Source: a virus
Direction: 5' to 3' (one strand)
DNA length: 39,340 bases
Virus record (IMG/VR): IMGVR_UViG_3300013126_000086
Coordinates: 1 to 39,340 of that record
Shown: positions 8,462-16,636 of the stretch, in pieces
How the letters are laid out: each line of letters starts with the position of its first letter
Numbering within the stretch: position 1 is the first letter of the stretch
Translations under genes and position numbers: made by a program
The notes under the pieces: model-generated
Database searches by the model: none
What the model saw: only the letters and a program-made list of their open reading frames with translations
What the model was told of the DNA's origin: nothing

Positions 8462-9690
8462 TGAATAGAGAATTTGTTAAAGATATATATAGAAAAATTG
8501 GTTTATCAGAATCTAGTATTGATAATAGGATACAACAATCTGATATGTTATCTACGTTTAATAAAGACCCGCACGTAGGTACTGGTGGTGGTGTTGCTTG
8601 TGCTTATGATTCGGTTACTGGTTCATTCCATGCACCGTTAGTAGTTAAAGATTTAAATGAAGCTATTTTAGTGCGTAAAGCATTAGAAAATATGAATGCA
8701 GTTGCAATGGATAGCGACACATATGCATTTAACATCCCAAGTTCTGGTGTGCCACTACCGGTGTTAACAATTTGGACAACAAGAATGATTGAGCAGATGT
8801 ATAAGAAAACAACCTTATCATTATTAGCTGGAAGTTGGCAACAAGGCTCACCCGGGGTAGAGGAAATTAAAATCCCCACCATGTCGTATGCTGGTAAAAT
8901 TGGTCTATATAATGACTACTCTCAAAATGGTTCTACTTCAATCAACATAAACTGGGTAACTCGTAATATTATTTATTTTGAAGAATCTTTGGTTTGGGGT
9001 GACATGCAACAAGCTCAGTTTGAGCTAGCTAAAATTGATTATGTAAACAAATTACGTGAAGCTCTGTCTATTACTGTTGGTCAATTCCAAAATGACTTAG
9101 GGTTTCAAGGTTATGCCGGGATTACATCTTCGAATAAGCCACAGTTATTCGGAATACTTAATGAGCCAAACTTAAATCCTGCGATTAGTTTACCTGCAAG
9201 CGGAATAATACCGGGTACAACTACATTAACTACTGCATGGTATGGAAAGAGCTTTAATCAATTAGTAACTGATGTACAATTACTATTTAGAAAAGTAATG
9301 TTACAAACTGAAGGTCAAGCTGATATTAACAGTAAATGCATTCTTGCATTGCCTCCATCGGCTGAGAGTGCGTTAGCTACCCCTAATCCTATATCAAGTC
9401 AACCATTTAGAGAATATTTAAGACAAGTGTTCCCTAATATGGAAATTGTAATTACACCAAACTTTGAGGCTAGTTTAAATACTACAGGGGCTACAACTAA
9501 CCAAACAGTTGTTATGTTGTTATTACAACATCCAAATGGTGAAATGCCTTACGATGAACTATTCGTAACCAAATGGCAAGGACATAGACCTGTGCCAATG
9601 GCTAGTTCTATAAGTGAAAAGATATCGTTCGGATTAGGCGGGGTGATTTTAAAATATCCTGCATTTGTGACATACGCGTTTAGTGTATAA
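8458..9690 (+). CDS. Major capsid protein (DUF2184 family)
   Basis: A 410-residue protein matching the DUF2184 HK97-fold capsid family. Conserved stretches include 'VPLPVLTIWTTRMIEQMYKKTTLSLLAG', 'IKIPTMSYAGKIGLYNDYSQNG', 'YFEESLVWGDMQQAQFELAKIDYVNKLREAL' and 'GFQGYAGITSSNKPQLFGILNEP'. The C-terminus 'HRPVPMASSISEKISFGLGGVILKYPAFVTYAFSV' region is also typical. The start is the first of two consecutive ATGs (8458, 8461). A GC-rich hairpin terminator follows the stop codon at once. Confidence 0.9.
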   Translation: MMNREFVKDIYRKIGLSESSIDNRIQQSDMLSTFNKDPHVGTGGGVACAYDSVTGSFHAPLVVKDLNEAILVRKALENMNAVAMDSDTYAFNIPSSGVPLPVLTIWTTRMIEQMYKKTTLSLLAGSWQQGSPGVEEIKIPTMSYAGKIGLYNDYSQNGSTSININWVTRNIIYFEESLVWGDMQQAQFELAKIDYVNKLREALSITVGQFQNDLGFQGYAGITSSNKPQLFGILNEPNLNPAISLPASGIIPGTTTLTTAWYGKSFNQLVTDVQLLFRKVMLQTEGQADINSKCILALPPSAESALATPNPISSQPFREYLRQVFPNMEIVITPNFEASLNTTGATTNQTVVMLLLQHPNGEMPYDELFVTKWQGHRPVPMASSISEKISFGLGGVILKYPAFVTYAFSV

Positions 9691-9695
9691 TAATG

Positions 9696-9713
9696 GTGGG
9701 GTGTTACCCCCAC
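9696..9713 (+). terminator. Hairpin terminator after the capsid gene
   Basis: GTGGGG (9696-9701) pairs with CCCCAC (9708-9713) around a 6-base loop, five bases past the capsid stop codon, followed by TTTAACTATATTT. In such AT-rich DNA this is the most GC-rich hairpin of the left arm. The downstream U-tract is weak, so it may attenuate rather than stop transcription, leaving capsid mRNA in excess. Confidence 0.6.
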
Positions 9714-9746
9714 TTTAACTATATTTACTATTTTAAGGAGTATAAC

Positions 9747-10133
9747 ATGGCAACTATCACTGTGTTTTCAAAAATACCTAATGATGTAACTTTTAGCTTA
9801 TACGAACATAGAAAAAATATATCAGGGGAAACAATACAATCTGTACCAACTAGAGAAATTACCATTAAAGGTGTGACTAATTGGTTAAGAGAAAATAACA
9901 AAAAATTTATTTATATCAATGAAATATCAGAGACTATTGTAGATAAAGATATTTGGGATGCTATTATTGCAGAGCGTGGCAGTGCAGACCCATTGCTATC
10001 AAATGGGTTAATTTATAGTGCAAAATCTACAGTTGAAGCAAAAGCGATATTGAAAGATACTCCTCGAGGAATATCAGAACTTGGTACCGACAGTACTTTG
10101 AAACAGCAAAATATCCCCAAGCAACTTATTTAA
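9747..10133 (+). CDS. Hypothetical head-region protein, 128 aa
   Basis: A 128-residue protein of unknown function downstream of the capsid gene. It starts at 9747 after TAAGGAG at a good distance; an in-frame ATG at 9693 lies inside the terminator hairpin and is unlikely. The sequence has 'ATITVFSKIPNDVTFSLYEH' and a linker region 'AKAILKDTPRGISEL'. Small proteins at this place are often head completion or decoration factors, but nothing in the sequence proves it. Confidence 0.6.
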   Translation: MATITVFSKIPNDVTFSLYEHRKNISGETIQSVPTREITIKGVTNWLRENNKKFIYINEISETIVDKDIWDAIIAERGSADPLLSNGLIYSAKSTVEAKAILKDTPRGISELGTDSTLKQQNIPKQLI

Positions 10134-10156
10134 CAACATTATTTGAAAGGTACATC

Positions 10157-10501
10157 ATGTTAGCATTGTATAATCAAGTTATATTAGCTAATAGTACTTT
10201 TTATAGTCCCGCAGTTTACATTGGGCTTACTAATAGCCCTTATCCTTTAATTGTAAATCCAATTCAAGCAATTTTTATTAAAGGCTCTAGTACAACATTA
10301 AGCGTGACTATAGAAGGAGCATTCATACCCACCCCACCTAACGAACAAGTTACATTACTTGATACTGATTACATAGAAATACAAACTATTACAGCAGATG
10401 GAGTGATAAATGGTCTTAGCTTAAATGGGTTGTGGATAAGATTTAAGGTACAGAATACAGCAAGTAGTGATGCAATTGTCACCGCAGTATTAAATGATTA
10501 A
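10157..10501 (+). CDS. Hypothetical beta-rich virion protein, 114 aa
   Basis: A 114-residue, serine/threonine- and valine-rich protein predicted as a beta-sandwich ('TTLSVTIEGAFIPTPP', 'DTDYIEIQTITADGVIN', 'GLWIRFKVQN'). The even spread of beta strands and the lack of charged residues fit a virion surface protein. GAAAGG precedes the ATG. Its end overlaps an upstream possible start (10494) of the following fibre gene. No family is recognised. Confidence 0.6.
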   Translation: MLALYNQVILANSTFYSPAVYIGLTNSPYPLIVNPIQAIFIKGSSTTLSVTIEGAFIPTPPNEQVTLLDTDYIEIQTITADGVINGLSLNGLWIRFKVQNTASSDAIVTAVLND

Positions 10502-10514
10502 GAAAGATAAAATT

Positions 10515-12911
10515 ATGTCTTGGGGCAACCATTTTGGTAATTTTGGAAGCAGTAGTGTATTTACATATCCAACATTTGCTGACTTCCCAGTTACGGGACA
10601 ATCTAACATTATTTACATAGCATTAGATACTGGAGTAGCATACTTTTGGAATGGTACGATATATCAAGAATTTAACAATGATACAACAACAATATGGGGC
10701 GGTATCACCGGTACATTATCTAATCAAACAGATTTACAAAACGCATTAAATGCAAAACAAAATTTAGTAAGTTTACCGATAGCGAATAATTTGTTATTTA
10801 CAAATGTAGATGGACAGTCTATAGATAGTGGTTATTCTATTAATATCACTGACCCATTTACTACACCATCAAGTGTACAACTTACGAACAATCAAGAAAT
10901 ATATAATTTTGTTACTAGCCTTGTTAATTCTAGTAAGGGATTACAACCAGTAACGTTGTTATTTACAACGAATCAAACTTTATCAGGATTACCAACTCAG
11001 GGTGGATATACCTGTATAGATGGGGATAGAGTAATATGTACAGGACAAACGGATACTGCCCAAAATTTAGTTTATAATGTGCATTCAGGTGCTTGGACGG
11101 TTGCAAGTGATAGTTTAACGGTTAATCAATTATTAGGTGCATGGGTTTCTATAAATAAAGGAATAAATGCAACTGATTATGTATATTTAGTTAATATCAC
11201 ACCAAGCTCTGGTAATGTTACACCTACAGCTGTTAATTGGTCTACACCTGTGGAACAAGGATTATATCAAGCTGGTACTGGTTTATTATTAACAGGTAGC
11301 ATTTTCAGTATTGCAGATACTACTGTAACATCTGGTAGTTACACATTAAATGGTAAAGCATTATTTACTGTAAATACACAAGGTCAATTAACATCTTCTA
11401 GTGATGTAAGTTTAGCATTAGGTGACATATCTAACGTATCTTTAACATCACCAGCTAATAATAATTGGTTGGGGTATAATGGTACAAATTGGGTAAATAA
11501 TGCCTCTGGTGATTTAACTGAGGCAACCAGTAGTGTGTTAACTATAACAAGCGGTAGTAATAGCGTATTAAATAATGTAAGTATTGAGGTTAAACAAGCT
11601 ACTACCTCCGAGTCTGGATATTTAAGTAATACGGATTGGACTACATTTAATGATAAAGCTCCAATTAATAATCCTGATTTAACTGGCACAGTCGCAATAA
11701 CTACTGCAACGCAAGGTAATGCTTCATTAACAGCAACTAATAATGGTGCGGTATCAACTACAACCGGTGGATTATTTCAAGCTTTACAAGATAGTTCAGT
11801 AGCTTTAACTAGTGGTTACACTTTAGGTAATTTACAATTCGGGGGAGCTTACAATACTAGTCACGGTATAGGTATTGGTGCTAATATAGTGGCACAAGCC
11901 ACGCAGACATGGACAGCAAGTACATTGGGAAGTAATTTATTATTTCAAACAGTTCCAAACGGTAGTACAACTTTAACTACAGCATTAACATTAGGACAAG
12001 ACCAATCAGCTACCTTTGCTGGAGCAATATATACACTTAATGTATTGTCTACAGGTGCATTAACTGTCAATAGCAATACAACAAATGCATTAAATTTAGA
12101 TAGTGGTACTACTGGTGCTGTAAATATTGGGAATGGCACAAATGCTAAAACTGTAACAGTGGGTAACACAACTGCAAATACTGCTGTCAATATTAATGCT
12201 GGCACAGGTTTAATAAGATTCACTTCAAATGGTAAAGTAAATGCAATATATAAACAACCAAAAATAACAATATTTACTGCAAACGGTATATGGACACCAG
12301 ATGCCAACGCCTCTTATGTAATCATTGAGTGCTGTGGTGCTGGTGGTGGTTCTTCTAATGCTTCTTCAGTAATTGGCGGTATCGCATTCTCTAATTCTGG
12401 AGGCGGAGGTGGTTATATTAAAGCCTTATTTCCATCACAGTCTCTACCTCAACCTGTAGCGGTTGGTATATCTGCGATAGGATCTGCTGGTGGAACCTCA
12501 TTAGTTGGTACATTATGTAGTGCGGGTGGGGGTAGTGCTGGGACTACTTGTATTAGTGTTAATATTACAGCTAATACTACTGGTGGTACTGGAGTAGCAT
12601 CGGGTGGCACGGCTGGAACTCAAACTGGAGGTACAACAATACTCGCAATGGCAGGAGGAGGTGTGCAACGTGCTTTATATATAGCGTTAGGAGCTGTTAG
12701 TAATGCTATCGTGATTATTCCAAACGGCGGTAGCTCTGCATTAGGCATTGGTGGGCGTTCTGGCTCTGATTACCCTGGTATTGGTACTGGTGGTATTAGT
12801 GGTACTGGATTTGGTGCGGGTGCAGGTGGGGCTTCCGCAAGTAATGGTGGTGTAGCAAATGGTATAGCTGGTACTAATGGAATTGTAATTATTACAGAAT
12901 ATTATTTTTAA
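10515..12911 (+). CDS. Large tail fibre protein with glycine-rich tip
   Basis: A protein of about 798 residues. The N-terminus 'TYPTFADFPVTGQSNIIYIALDTGVAYFWNGTIYQEF' is a common fibre attachment module. Residues 250-400 contain fibre repeats including 'LSNTDWTTFNDKAP', and the region near 440-590 is rich in T/G/N repeats with 'ALNLDSGTTGAVNIGNGT'. The last 180 residues form a glycine-rich domain with many GG/GGG loops, like receptor-binding tips of T2-type adhesins. The start at 10515 has AAGAAAG upstream and is preferred over the ATG at 10494. It probably binds the host receptor. Confidence 0.8.
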   Translation: MSWGNHFGNFGSSSVFTYPTFADFPVTGQSNIIYIALDTGVAYFWNGTIYQEFNNDTTTIWGGITGTLSNQTDLQNALNAKQNLVSLPIANNLLFTNVDGQSIDSGYSINITDPFTTPSSVQLTNNQEIYNFVTSLVNSSKGLQPVTLLFTTNQTLSGLPTQGGYTCIDGDRVICTGQTDTAQNLVYNVHSGAWTVASDSLTVNQLLGAWVSINKGINATDYVYLVNITPSSGNVTPTAVNWSTPVEQGLYQAGTGLLLTGSIFSIADTTVTSGSYTLNGKALFTVNTQGQLTSSSDVSLALGDISNVSLTSPANNNWLGYNGTNWVNNASGDLTEATSSVLTITSGSNSVLNNVSIEVKQATTSESGYLSNTDWTTFNDKAPINNPDLTGTVAITTATQGNASLTATNNGAVSTTTGGLFQALQDSSVALTSGYTLGNLQFGGAYNTSHGIGIGANIVAQATQTWTASTLGSNLLFQTVPNGSTTLTTALTLGQDQSATFAGAIYTLNVLSTGALTVNSNTTNALNLDSGTTGAVNIGNGTNAKTVTVGNTTANTAVNINAGTGLIRFTSNGKVNAIYKQPKITIFTANGIWTPDANASYVIIECCGAGGGSSNASSVIGGIAFSNSGGGGGYIKALFPSQSLPQPVAVGISAIGSAGGTSLVGTLCSAGGGSAGTTCISVNITANTTGGTGVASGGTAGTQTGGTTILAMAGGGVQRALYIALGAVSNAIVIIPNGGSSALGIGGRSGSDYPGIGTGGISGTGFGAGAGGASASNGGVANGIAGTNGIVIITEYYF

Positions 12912-12920
12912 GGAGTTACC

Positions 12921-13253
12921 ATGACAAGAGAAGAATTTATTACTAATTATAATAATGGAGTCAGATATTTTTATGGTCAAGATTTACAGAATTTAGATTT
13001 ATCTAATTTAGATATTCATGAGGTAAATTTTTCATTTATAAAAGGTGCAAATCTTAATTTATCAAACAGTAATTTGTCTAATTCAATATGTCAATGTGCT
13101 TTTTTACAAAATGCAAATTTACGTGGGGCTGATTTTACAAATTGTGATATTACGAGGTCTAATTTTTATGGTGCAAATATTACAGGCATTATAATGAGTC
13201 AAGATAATATTGATTATGCAATATCAACAGGAGCTATTGTAGATAAGATATAA
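12921..13253 (+). CDS. Pentapeptide-repeat protein, 110 aa
   Basis: A 110-residue pentapeptide-repeat protein with the A(D/N)LXX type quadrilateral beta-helix: 'NLDLSNLDIHEVNF', 'NLNLSNSNLSNSICQCAFLQNANLRGADF', 'SNFYGANITG'. It is preceded by AAGGAG at a good distance. The first residues 'TREEFITNYNNGVRYF' form a capping helix typical of phage pentapeptide proteins. The location behind the fibre gene suggests a fibre-associated or accessory role; some members mimic DNA, but this one has no clear acidic face. The sequence is not closely similar to the two other pentapeptide genes in this window. Confidence 0.8.
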   Translation: MTREEFITNYNNGVRYFYGQDLQNLDLSNLDIHEVNFSFIKGANLNLSNSNLSNSICQCAFLQNANLRGADFTNCDITRSNFYGANITGIIMSQDNIDYAISTGAIVDKI

Positions 13254-13390
13254 CACAAATTATTGTTGCATTAACATTAAATGGTAATACTGGGCAAACT
13301 ATACAAAATGCACTAACTCCATTAAGTGCAGGTATTGGTTGTTCATTTGTATATCAAGCTAGCAGTTTGATATGGTTTAGATTATTTTAA
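13247..13390 (+). pseudogene. Remnant of a fibre C-terminus
   Basis: Between the pentapeptide gene and the membrane-protein genes, a frame with no start codon runs for about 46 codons to a TAA at 13388-13390. It reads 'IIVALTLNGNTGQTIQNALTPLSAGIGCSFVYQASSLIWFRLF' in part: alternating beta residues ending in an aromatic 'LIWFRLF', like C-termini of phage fibre proteins that end in 'YDGTQYWIV'. A stop codon lies directly upstream (13244-13246). It looks like the tail of a former fibre gene, displaced when the pentapeptide gene arrived. Confidence 0.5.
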
Positions 13391-13404
13391 AAAGGAACTT
13401 AACT

Positions 13405-13809
13405 ATGTCAGCATTTTTACAATTTGGTTTATTAATTTGGTATTTTATTAGTTTGTATTTAGTCGCAACAGATAAGACATTACCACTACAATTAAAAATA
13501 ACTGGTGAAATAATTAATCTGTTAAGTATAGGATTTATTGCAACTAATATGATGAATGAATGTACACAAAATACTATATACTATATAGTAGCTTATATTT
13601 TATTAGCGTGGTATATTTATTTTACAACTCAAGATTGGAATAATCCAGGTTATACACCAATTGAAAAATATGGATACACTGCTATTGACATATTAACATT
13701 ATTATACATTGGTAGCACTATAGTTTTTAACTATATAGGTAATCTACAACAGGAATTAAATGTTATGTATGATTTTATGAAACTAAAAGGTTTTTTATTT
13801 GGTATTTAA
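13405..13809 (+). CDS. Small integral membrane protein, possible holin
   Basis: A 134-residue protein with several hydrophobic segments: residues about 4-22, 38-50, 58-77 and 93-115, so three to four membrane spans. A short charged loop and a C-terminal amphipathic tail follow. The ATG has AAGGAAC upstream. Two more small membrane proteins overlap behind it, which is typical of a holin/antiholin group. The endolysin and spanins lie 17-20 kb away on the other strand. The holin role is inferred from size, topology and clustering. Confidence 0.55.
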   Translation: MSAFLQFGLLIWYFISLYLVATDKTLPLQLKITGEIINLLSIGFIATNMMNECTQNTIYYIVAYILLAWYIYFTTQDWNNPGYTPIEKYGYTAIDILTLLYIGSTIVFNYIGNLQQELNVMYDFMKLKGFLFGI

Positions 13810-13810
13810 G

Positions 13811-14107
13811 ATGTTTAATACGCACGAGTGGATTATAATTATTTTTAGTGCAGGTGGTCTCGTGTCTATAGTTGCATGGCTAAAGCAGATGGTATCAAAA
13901 ACTATTGATAGAGTAGACAATATGACTACTCAGATAATAGAAATTAAAGGTGCGGTTAAAGATTTGCAGAAATCGGTAGACCGTATAGAAACCACTGTTA
14001 CATCTGATAAAGAAATAATTTATCAGATTACTAAAGATGTTCAACGCACTGATAGTGACATTGAATGGATAAAGAAAAATTTACAGGATAAACAAAATGA
14101 CAGATAA
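13811..14107 (+). CDS. Membrane-anchored coiled-coil protein (XhlA-like)
   Basis: A 98-residue protein with one N-terminal membrane span ('WIIIIFSAGGLVSIVAWL', residues 6-23), then a polar coiled coil ('VDNMTTQIIEIKGAVKDLQKSVDRIETTV') to the end. This is the layout of XhlA/BhlA-like small lysis proteins and also of some spanin-like proteins. The ATG at 13811 is preferred; an upstream TTG (13799) is also in frame. It overlaps the next gene by 11 bases. Role in lysis is inferred. Confidence 0.55.
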   Translation: MFNTHEWIIIIFSAGGLVSIVAWLKQMVSKTIDRVDNMTTQIIEIKGAVKDLQKSVDRIETTVTSDKEIIYQITKDVQRTDSDIEWIKKNLQDKQNDR

Positions 14108-14378
14108 GTTAATTTCATTTTGGTGTAATCATATATGTAATAAATACACTGTATATGCCATTATTATATTAATAATCACAATTTTTTTATATACCATAAA
14201 ACACGATATCTATTTATGCATAAAATGGTTATTTTTAGATATCTTAAAAGTACTCATAACTAATTTAATTAATCATCAACAATTTTTATCCCAATTATCT
14301 AACTTTATTTTTAGTGGTAGTGGATTGATTGCGGTCATATATTTCTTTAAATCACACAAAAGTGATGAAAAAAAGTAA
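14097..14378 (+). CDS. Small membrane protein, possible holin partner
   Basis: A 93-residue protein with one strong hydrophobic segment (residues about 18-36, isoleucine-rich) and a second near 70-86 before a charged end 'FFKSHKSDEKK'. Two spans with a positively charged tail would fit a class II holin. It starts inside the previous gene, so translation is coupled. No sequence family is recognised. Confidence 0.5.
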   Translation: MTDKLISFWCNHICNKYTVYAIIILIITIFLYTIKHDIYLCIKWLFLDILKVLITNLINHQQFLSQLSNFIFSGSGLIAVIYFFKSHKSDEKK

Positions 14379-14418
14379 ACCAACAATAATGTTATGTGAG
14401 TGTTATTTTAGAATTTAA

Positions 14419-14449
14419 TTCACAAACAAAACATAATTTGTGATATAAT
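14419..14449 (+). promoter_or_regulatory. Promoter with overlapping inverted repeat
   Basis: TATAAT at 14444-14449 follows a TTCACA (14419-14424) with a 19-base gap. An inverted repeat TCACAAA (14420-14426) / TTTGTGA (14437-14443) fills the spacer exactly, the arrangement expected of an operator occluding the promoter. It lies 27 bases upstream of the fibre gene at 14476 in the only sizeable gap of this operon. Confidence 0.5.
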
Positions 14450-14475
14450 AAATAAAAAATTTTGAGGACATAGGA

Positions 14476-15756
14476 ATGGCGTTTACCCCACCTGAAATAA
14501 TCACTGAAATATTCTGTAATAGTGGAACTGTTAATATTGATTACATAATCCCCCCCGTGGTTAATCCTAACATTAATGCGGTATCACAAGAAAATGGATA
14601 TCCGATATCTCAAGCTACACCATTAGATAATTCGGGTACTCCTATTAGTCGAGCAGAGACAAATGGTATATTTAGGCTCTATAGCTCAATATTGCGATGG
14701 TTAAATGTTGGTGGACAATACACTTTTGACAATAGTATTGCAACTGCTGGTGGTTACCCGTTGGGTGCTATCCTATGGTGTGAGAGCAATAAGACTTATC
14801 AACGTTCACTAATAAATAGCAATACAGCCAATTTTGTTACTACCCCAAGTTTTATTAATGATGGTGTAAATTGGGCTACAGTAACAGCTACTCCTTCTAT
14901 TGTTAATAATTCAACTAATGCCTTAACAAGCACCTGTATAAGCACAGTAAACTCCGCATACAAAACTGAGTTAGCTCAAGACCAATTATTCACTGGTAAT
15001 TCGATGAATGGTTTAATGAGAACTTCTTATAGTATCACCTCAGGGAATGCATCTGCAATGTATAATATGAGCTGGAATGAATATGCGGGGAATCCATATC
15101 CAAATTTTTCATTGCAATTAGTAACCTCCGATAATCGATTGGCTACAAACAATACATATATTGATGAATCAACAGGTGATATAAGTTCATATTGGAGTAT
15201 ATTCTCACAACAAACCCCCTCTTTTATTCTTGATTCAGGTATTCAATTATACCAAGGAAAAAGACCAACGGTACAAGGTGATTTATCCACATTAGCTACA
15301 ACAACATCATCAATTGCGACGCTGGGGGATTTATATAATACTATAAAAACAAAAACTTATACCGGTGGTGCAGGTGGGCAGCAGCAAATGCAAATGAGTG
15401 CAATTCGGGATAATAATGCAGGAGTATGGAACGTAACTATATCTGGAATTTGGAATTCTAGCAATCCTCAAGCAATAAGAAATATGATTTATTTTGTGAA
15501 CACCATAGATTTAAATGCAATTTTTGGTATTAGTAATATATTAGGCGCTCCTTCTCCCAACGGAACAGTTTCATGGTCCCCCTCTTCAACTGCATATTCA
15601 ATTTTATACGGAAGTCAAATATTTGGATATGTGACTGATGCGGTTGGTGTTGCTTCCATAAATATCACATGGGGATATACAAATAATCATTCTCCAGCAG
15701 AAACAATTTCATTTGCAAAATTTATCTGTAGCTTTAGATGTAGTAGTATAGCATAA
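14476..15756 (+). CDS. Tail fibre protein
   Basis: A 426-residue protein. The N-terminal part has 'YPISQATPLDNSGTPISRAETNGIFRLYSSILRWLNVGGQYTFDNSIATAGGYPLGAIL', shared by many tail fibres of contractile phages, followed by 'YQRSLINSNTANFVTTPSFINDGVNWA'. The C-terminal half is beta-rich with a likely receptor-binding head. It has a GAGGACATAGGA ribosome site and its own promoter region. The two following genes (91-aa protein, DUF2612) belong to the baseplate periphery, which fits attachment of this fibre to the baseplate. Confidence 0.75.
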   Translation: MAFTPPEIITEIFCNSGTVNIDYIIPPVVNPNINAVSQENGYPISQATPLDNSGTPISRAETNGIFRLYSSILRWLNVGGQYTFDNSIATAGGYPLGAILWCESNKTYQRSLINSNTANFVTTPSFINDGVNWATVTATPSIVNNSTNALTSTCISTVNSAYKTELAQDQLFTGNSMNGLMRTSYSITSGNASAMYNMSWNEYAGNPYPNFSLQLVTSDNRLATNNTYIDESTGDISSYWSIFSQQTPSFILDSGIQLYQGKRPTVQGDLSTLATTTSSIATLGDLYNTIKTKTYTGGAGGQQQMQMSAIRDNNAGVWNVTISGIWNSSNPQAIRNMIYFVNTIDLNAIFGISNILGAPSPNGTVSWSPSSTAYSILYGSQIFGYVTDAVGVASINITWGYTNNHSPAETISFAKFICSFRCSSIA

Positions 15757-15768
15757 TAAGGATAAAAT

Positions 15769-16044
15769 ATGAACAATCAAATACCAAATATTCCACAACC
15801 TATACCATTTAAAATGATACATTATGCAGTATTAGGAAACAAACTAAATAATACCACATGGCAATGTGGTATATTGTATAGTCATAATCAAGAGCCATTA
15901 ACATGGGAAGACGGCACATTGTGGCGTATTGCGTTATCAGATGAAGATGCACAGACATACCTGCAAGGCTTCAAAGATGGTAAAGATTTGCATTATGATA
16001 CCGAGACTAAAGAATTAAGTTTAGTGGATAAAGATAATGGCTAA
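15769..16044 (+). CDS. Hypothetical protein between fibre and DUF2612 genes, 91 aa
   Basis: A 91-residue acidic protein with a 'PIPFKMIHYAVLGNKLNNTTWQCGI' start and a C-terminal 'SDEDAQTYLQGFKDGKDLHYD'. The position after a fibre gene suggests a small fibre assembly factor, but no family motif is seen. It overlaps the DUF2612 gene by eight bases. A perfect 9-bp inverted repeat (15851-15859 / 15864-15872) lies inside the coding region. Confidence 0.6.
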   Translation: MNNQIPNIPQPIPFKMIHYAVLGNKLNNTTWQCGILYSHNQEPLTWEDGTLWRIALSDEDAQTYLQGFKDGKDLHYDTETKELSLVDKDNG

Positions 16045-16636
16045 TACACAAAACTTTCTACCTGTAGAAATGTATGTGCAATATCAAAATGCACCAAATT
16101 TTAAAAAGTTATTGAGACAATTAACGGATTATATAACAATACCTATAGACCAATTTTTTACAGCTTATTTTGACTTAACAACATGTACAACACAAGGACT
16201 TGATAATTGGGGAAAAATTCTCAACAGGACTAGACAAGTAAATTACTACAATTATAGTAAAGTTTTTGGATTTGATAACGGAGTAACTCCTATCCCACCA
16301 GATACTGGATACCCTCAGAATTTTCAACATGGTAATTTCTTTAGTTTAACAGGGTCAGGATTATCATTACCTGATTATGCATATCGGTCGTTACTACAAA
16401 TAACTTACTACAGTTACATAATAGATTGCACATTAGGTGCATGTGCGAGTATAATAACATTTTACGCTAAACAACAAAACCCTTCGTATAAATGTATAAT
16501 CACAGAGGGTGACATGACATTTAATTACCATTTTAATTATGAGTTGCAGGGTTGGGAGGTAGTATTGTTTACATATAGTAAAATCCTACCGGCACCTGCT
16601 GGAATTAACTATACTGTAACATGGGTAATAGACTAA
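16037..16636 (+). CDS. DUF2612 baseplate protein
   Basis: A 199-residue protein matching DUF2612: 'QLTDYITIPIDQFFTAYFDLTTCTTQGLDNWGKILNRTRQV' followed by 'PDYAYRSLLQITYYSYIIDCTLGACASIITFYAKQQ'. DUF2612 proteins occur beside baseplate J and tail fibre genes and probably connect the fibres to the baseplate wedge. Here the gene sits after a fibre gene but is followed by the portal instead of baseplate genes. Its TAA overlaps the portal ATG (TAATG). Confidence 0.8.
   Translation: MANTQNFLPVEMYVQYQNAPNFKKLLRQLTDYITIPIDQFFTAYFDLTTCTTQGLDNWGKILNRTRQVNYYNYSKVFGFDNGVTPIPPDTGYPQNFQHGNFFSLTGSGLSLPDYAYRSLLQITYYSYIIDCTLGACASIITFYAKQQNPSYKCIITEGDMTFNYHFNYELQGWEVVLFTYSKILPAPAGINYTVTWVID

Noticed and set aside
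9693-9746. Longer start for the 9747 gene
   Set aside because: The ATG at 9693 lies in the stem of the terminator hairpin, and AAGGAG is placed for 9747.
11945-12307. Open frame of 120 codons on the - strand
   Set aside because: It lies fully inside the large fibre gene, has no ribosome site and mirrors its threonine/alanine codon use. The same holds for frames at 11384-11689, 12741-12980 and 23276-23653.
14420-14443. CRP binding site
   Set aside because: The arms are in the opposite order (TCACA...TGTGA) to the CRP consensus TGTGA-N6-TCACA.
15851-15872. 9-bp inverted repeat in the 91-aa gene as a regulatory site
   Set aside because: It lies in the middle of a coding region without nearby signals, and one such repeat can arise by chance in AT-rich DNA.
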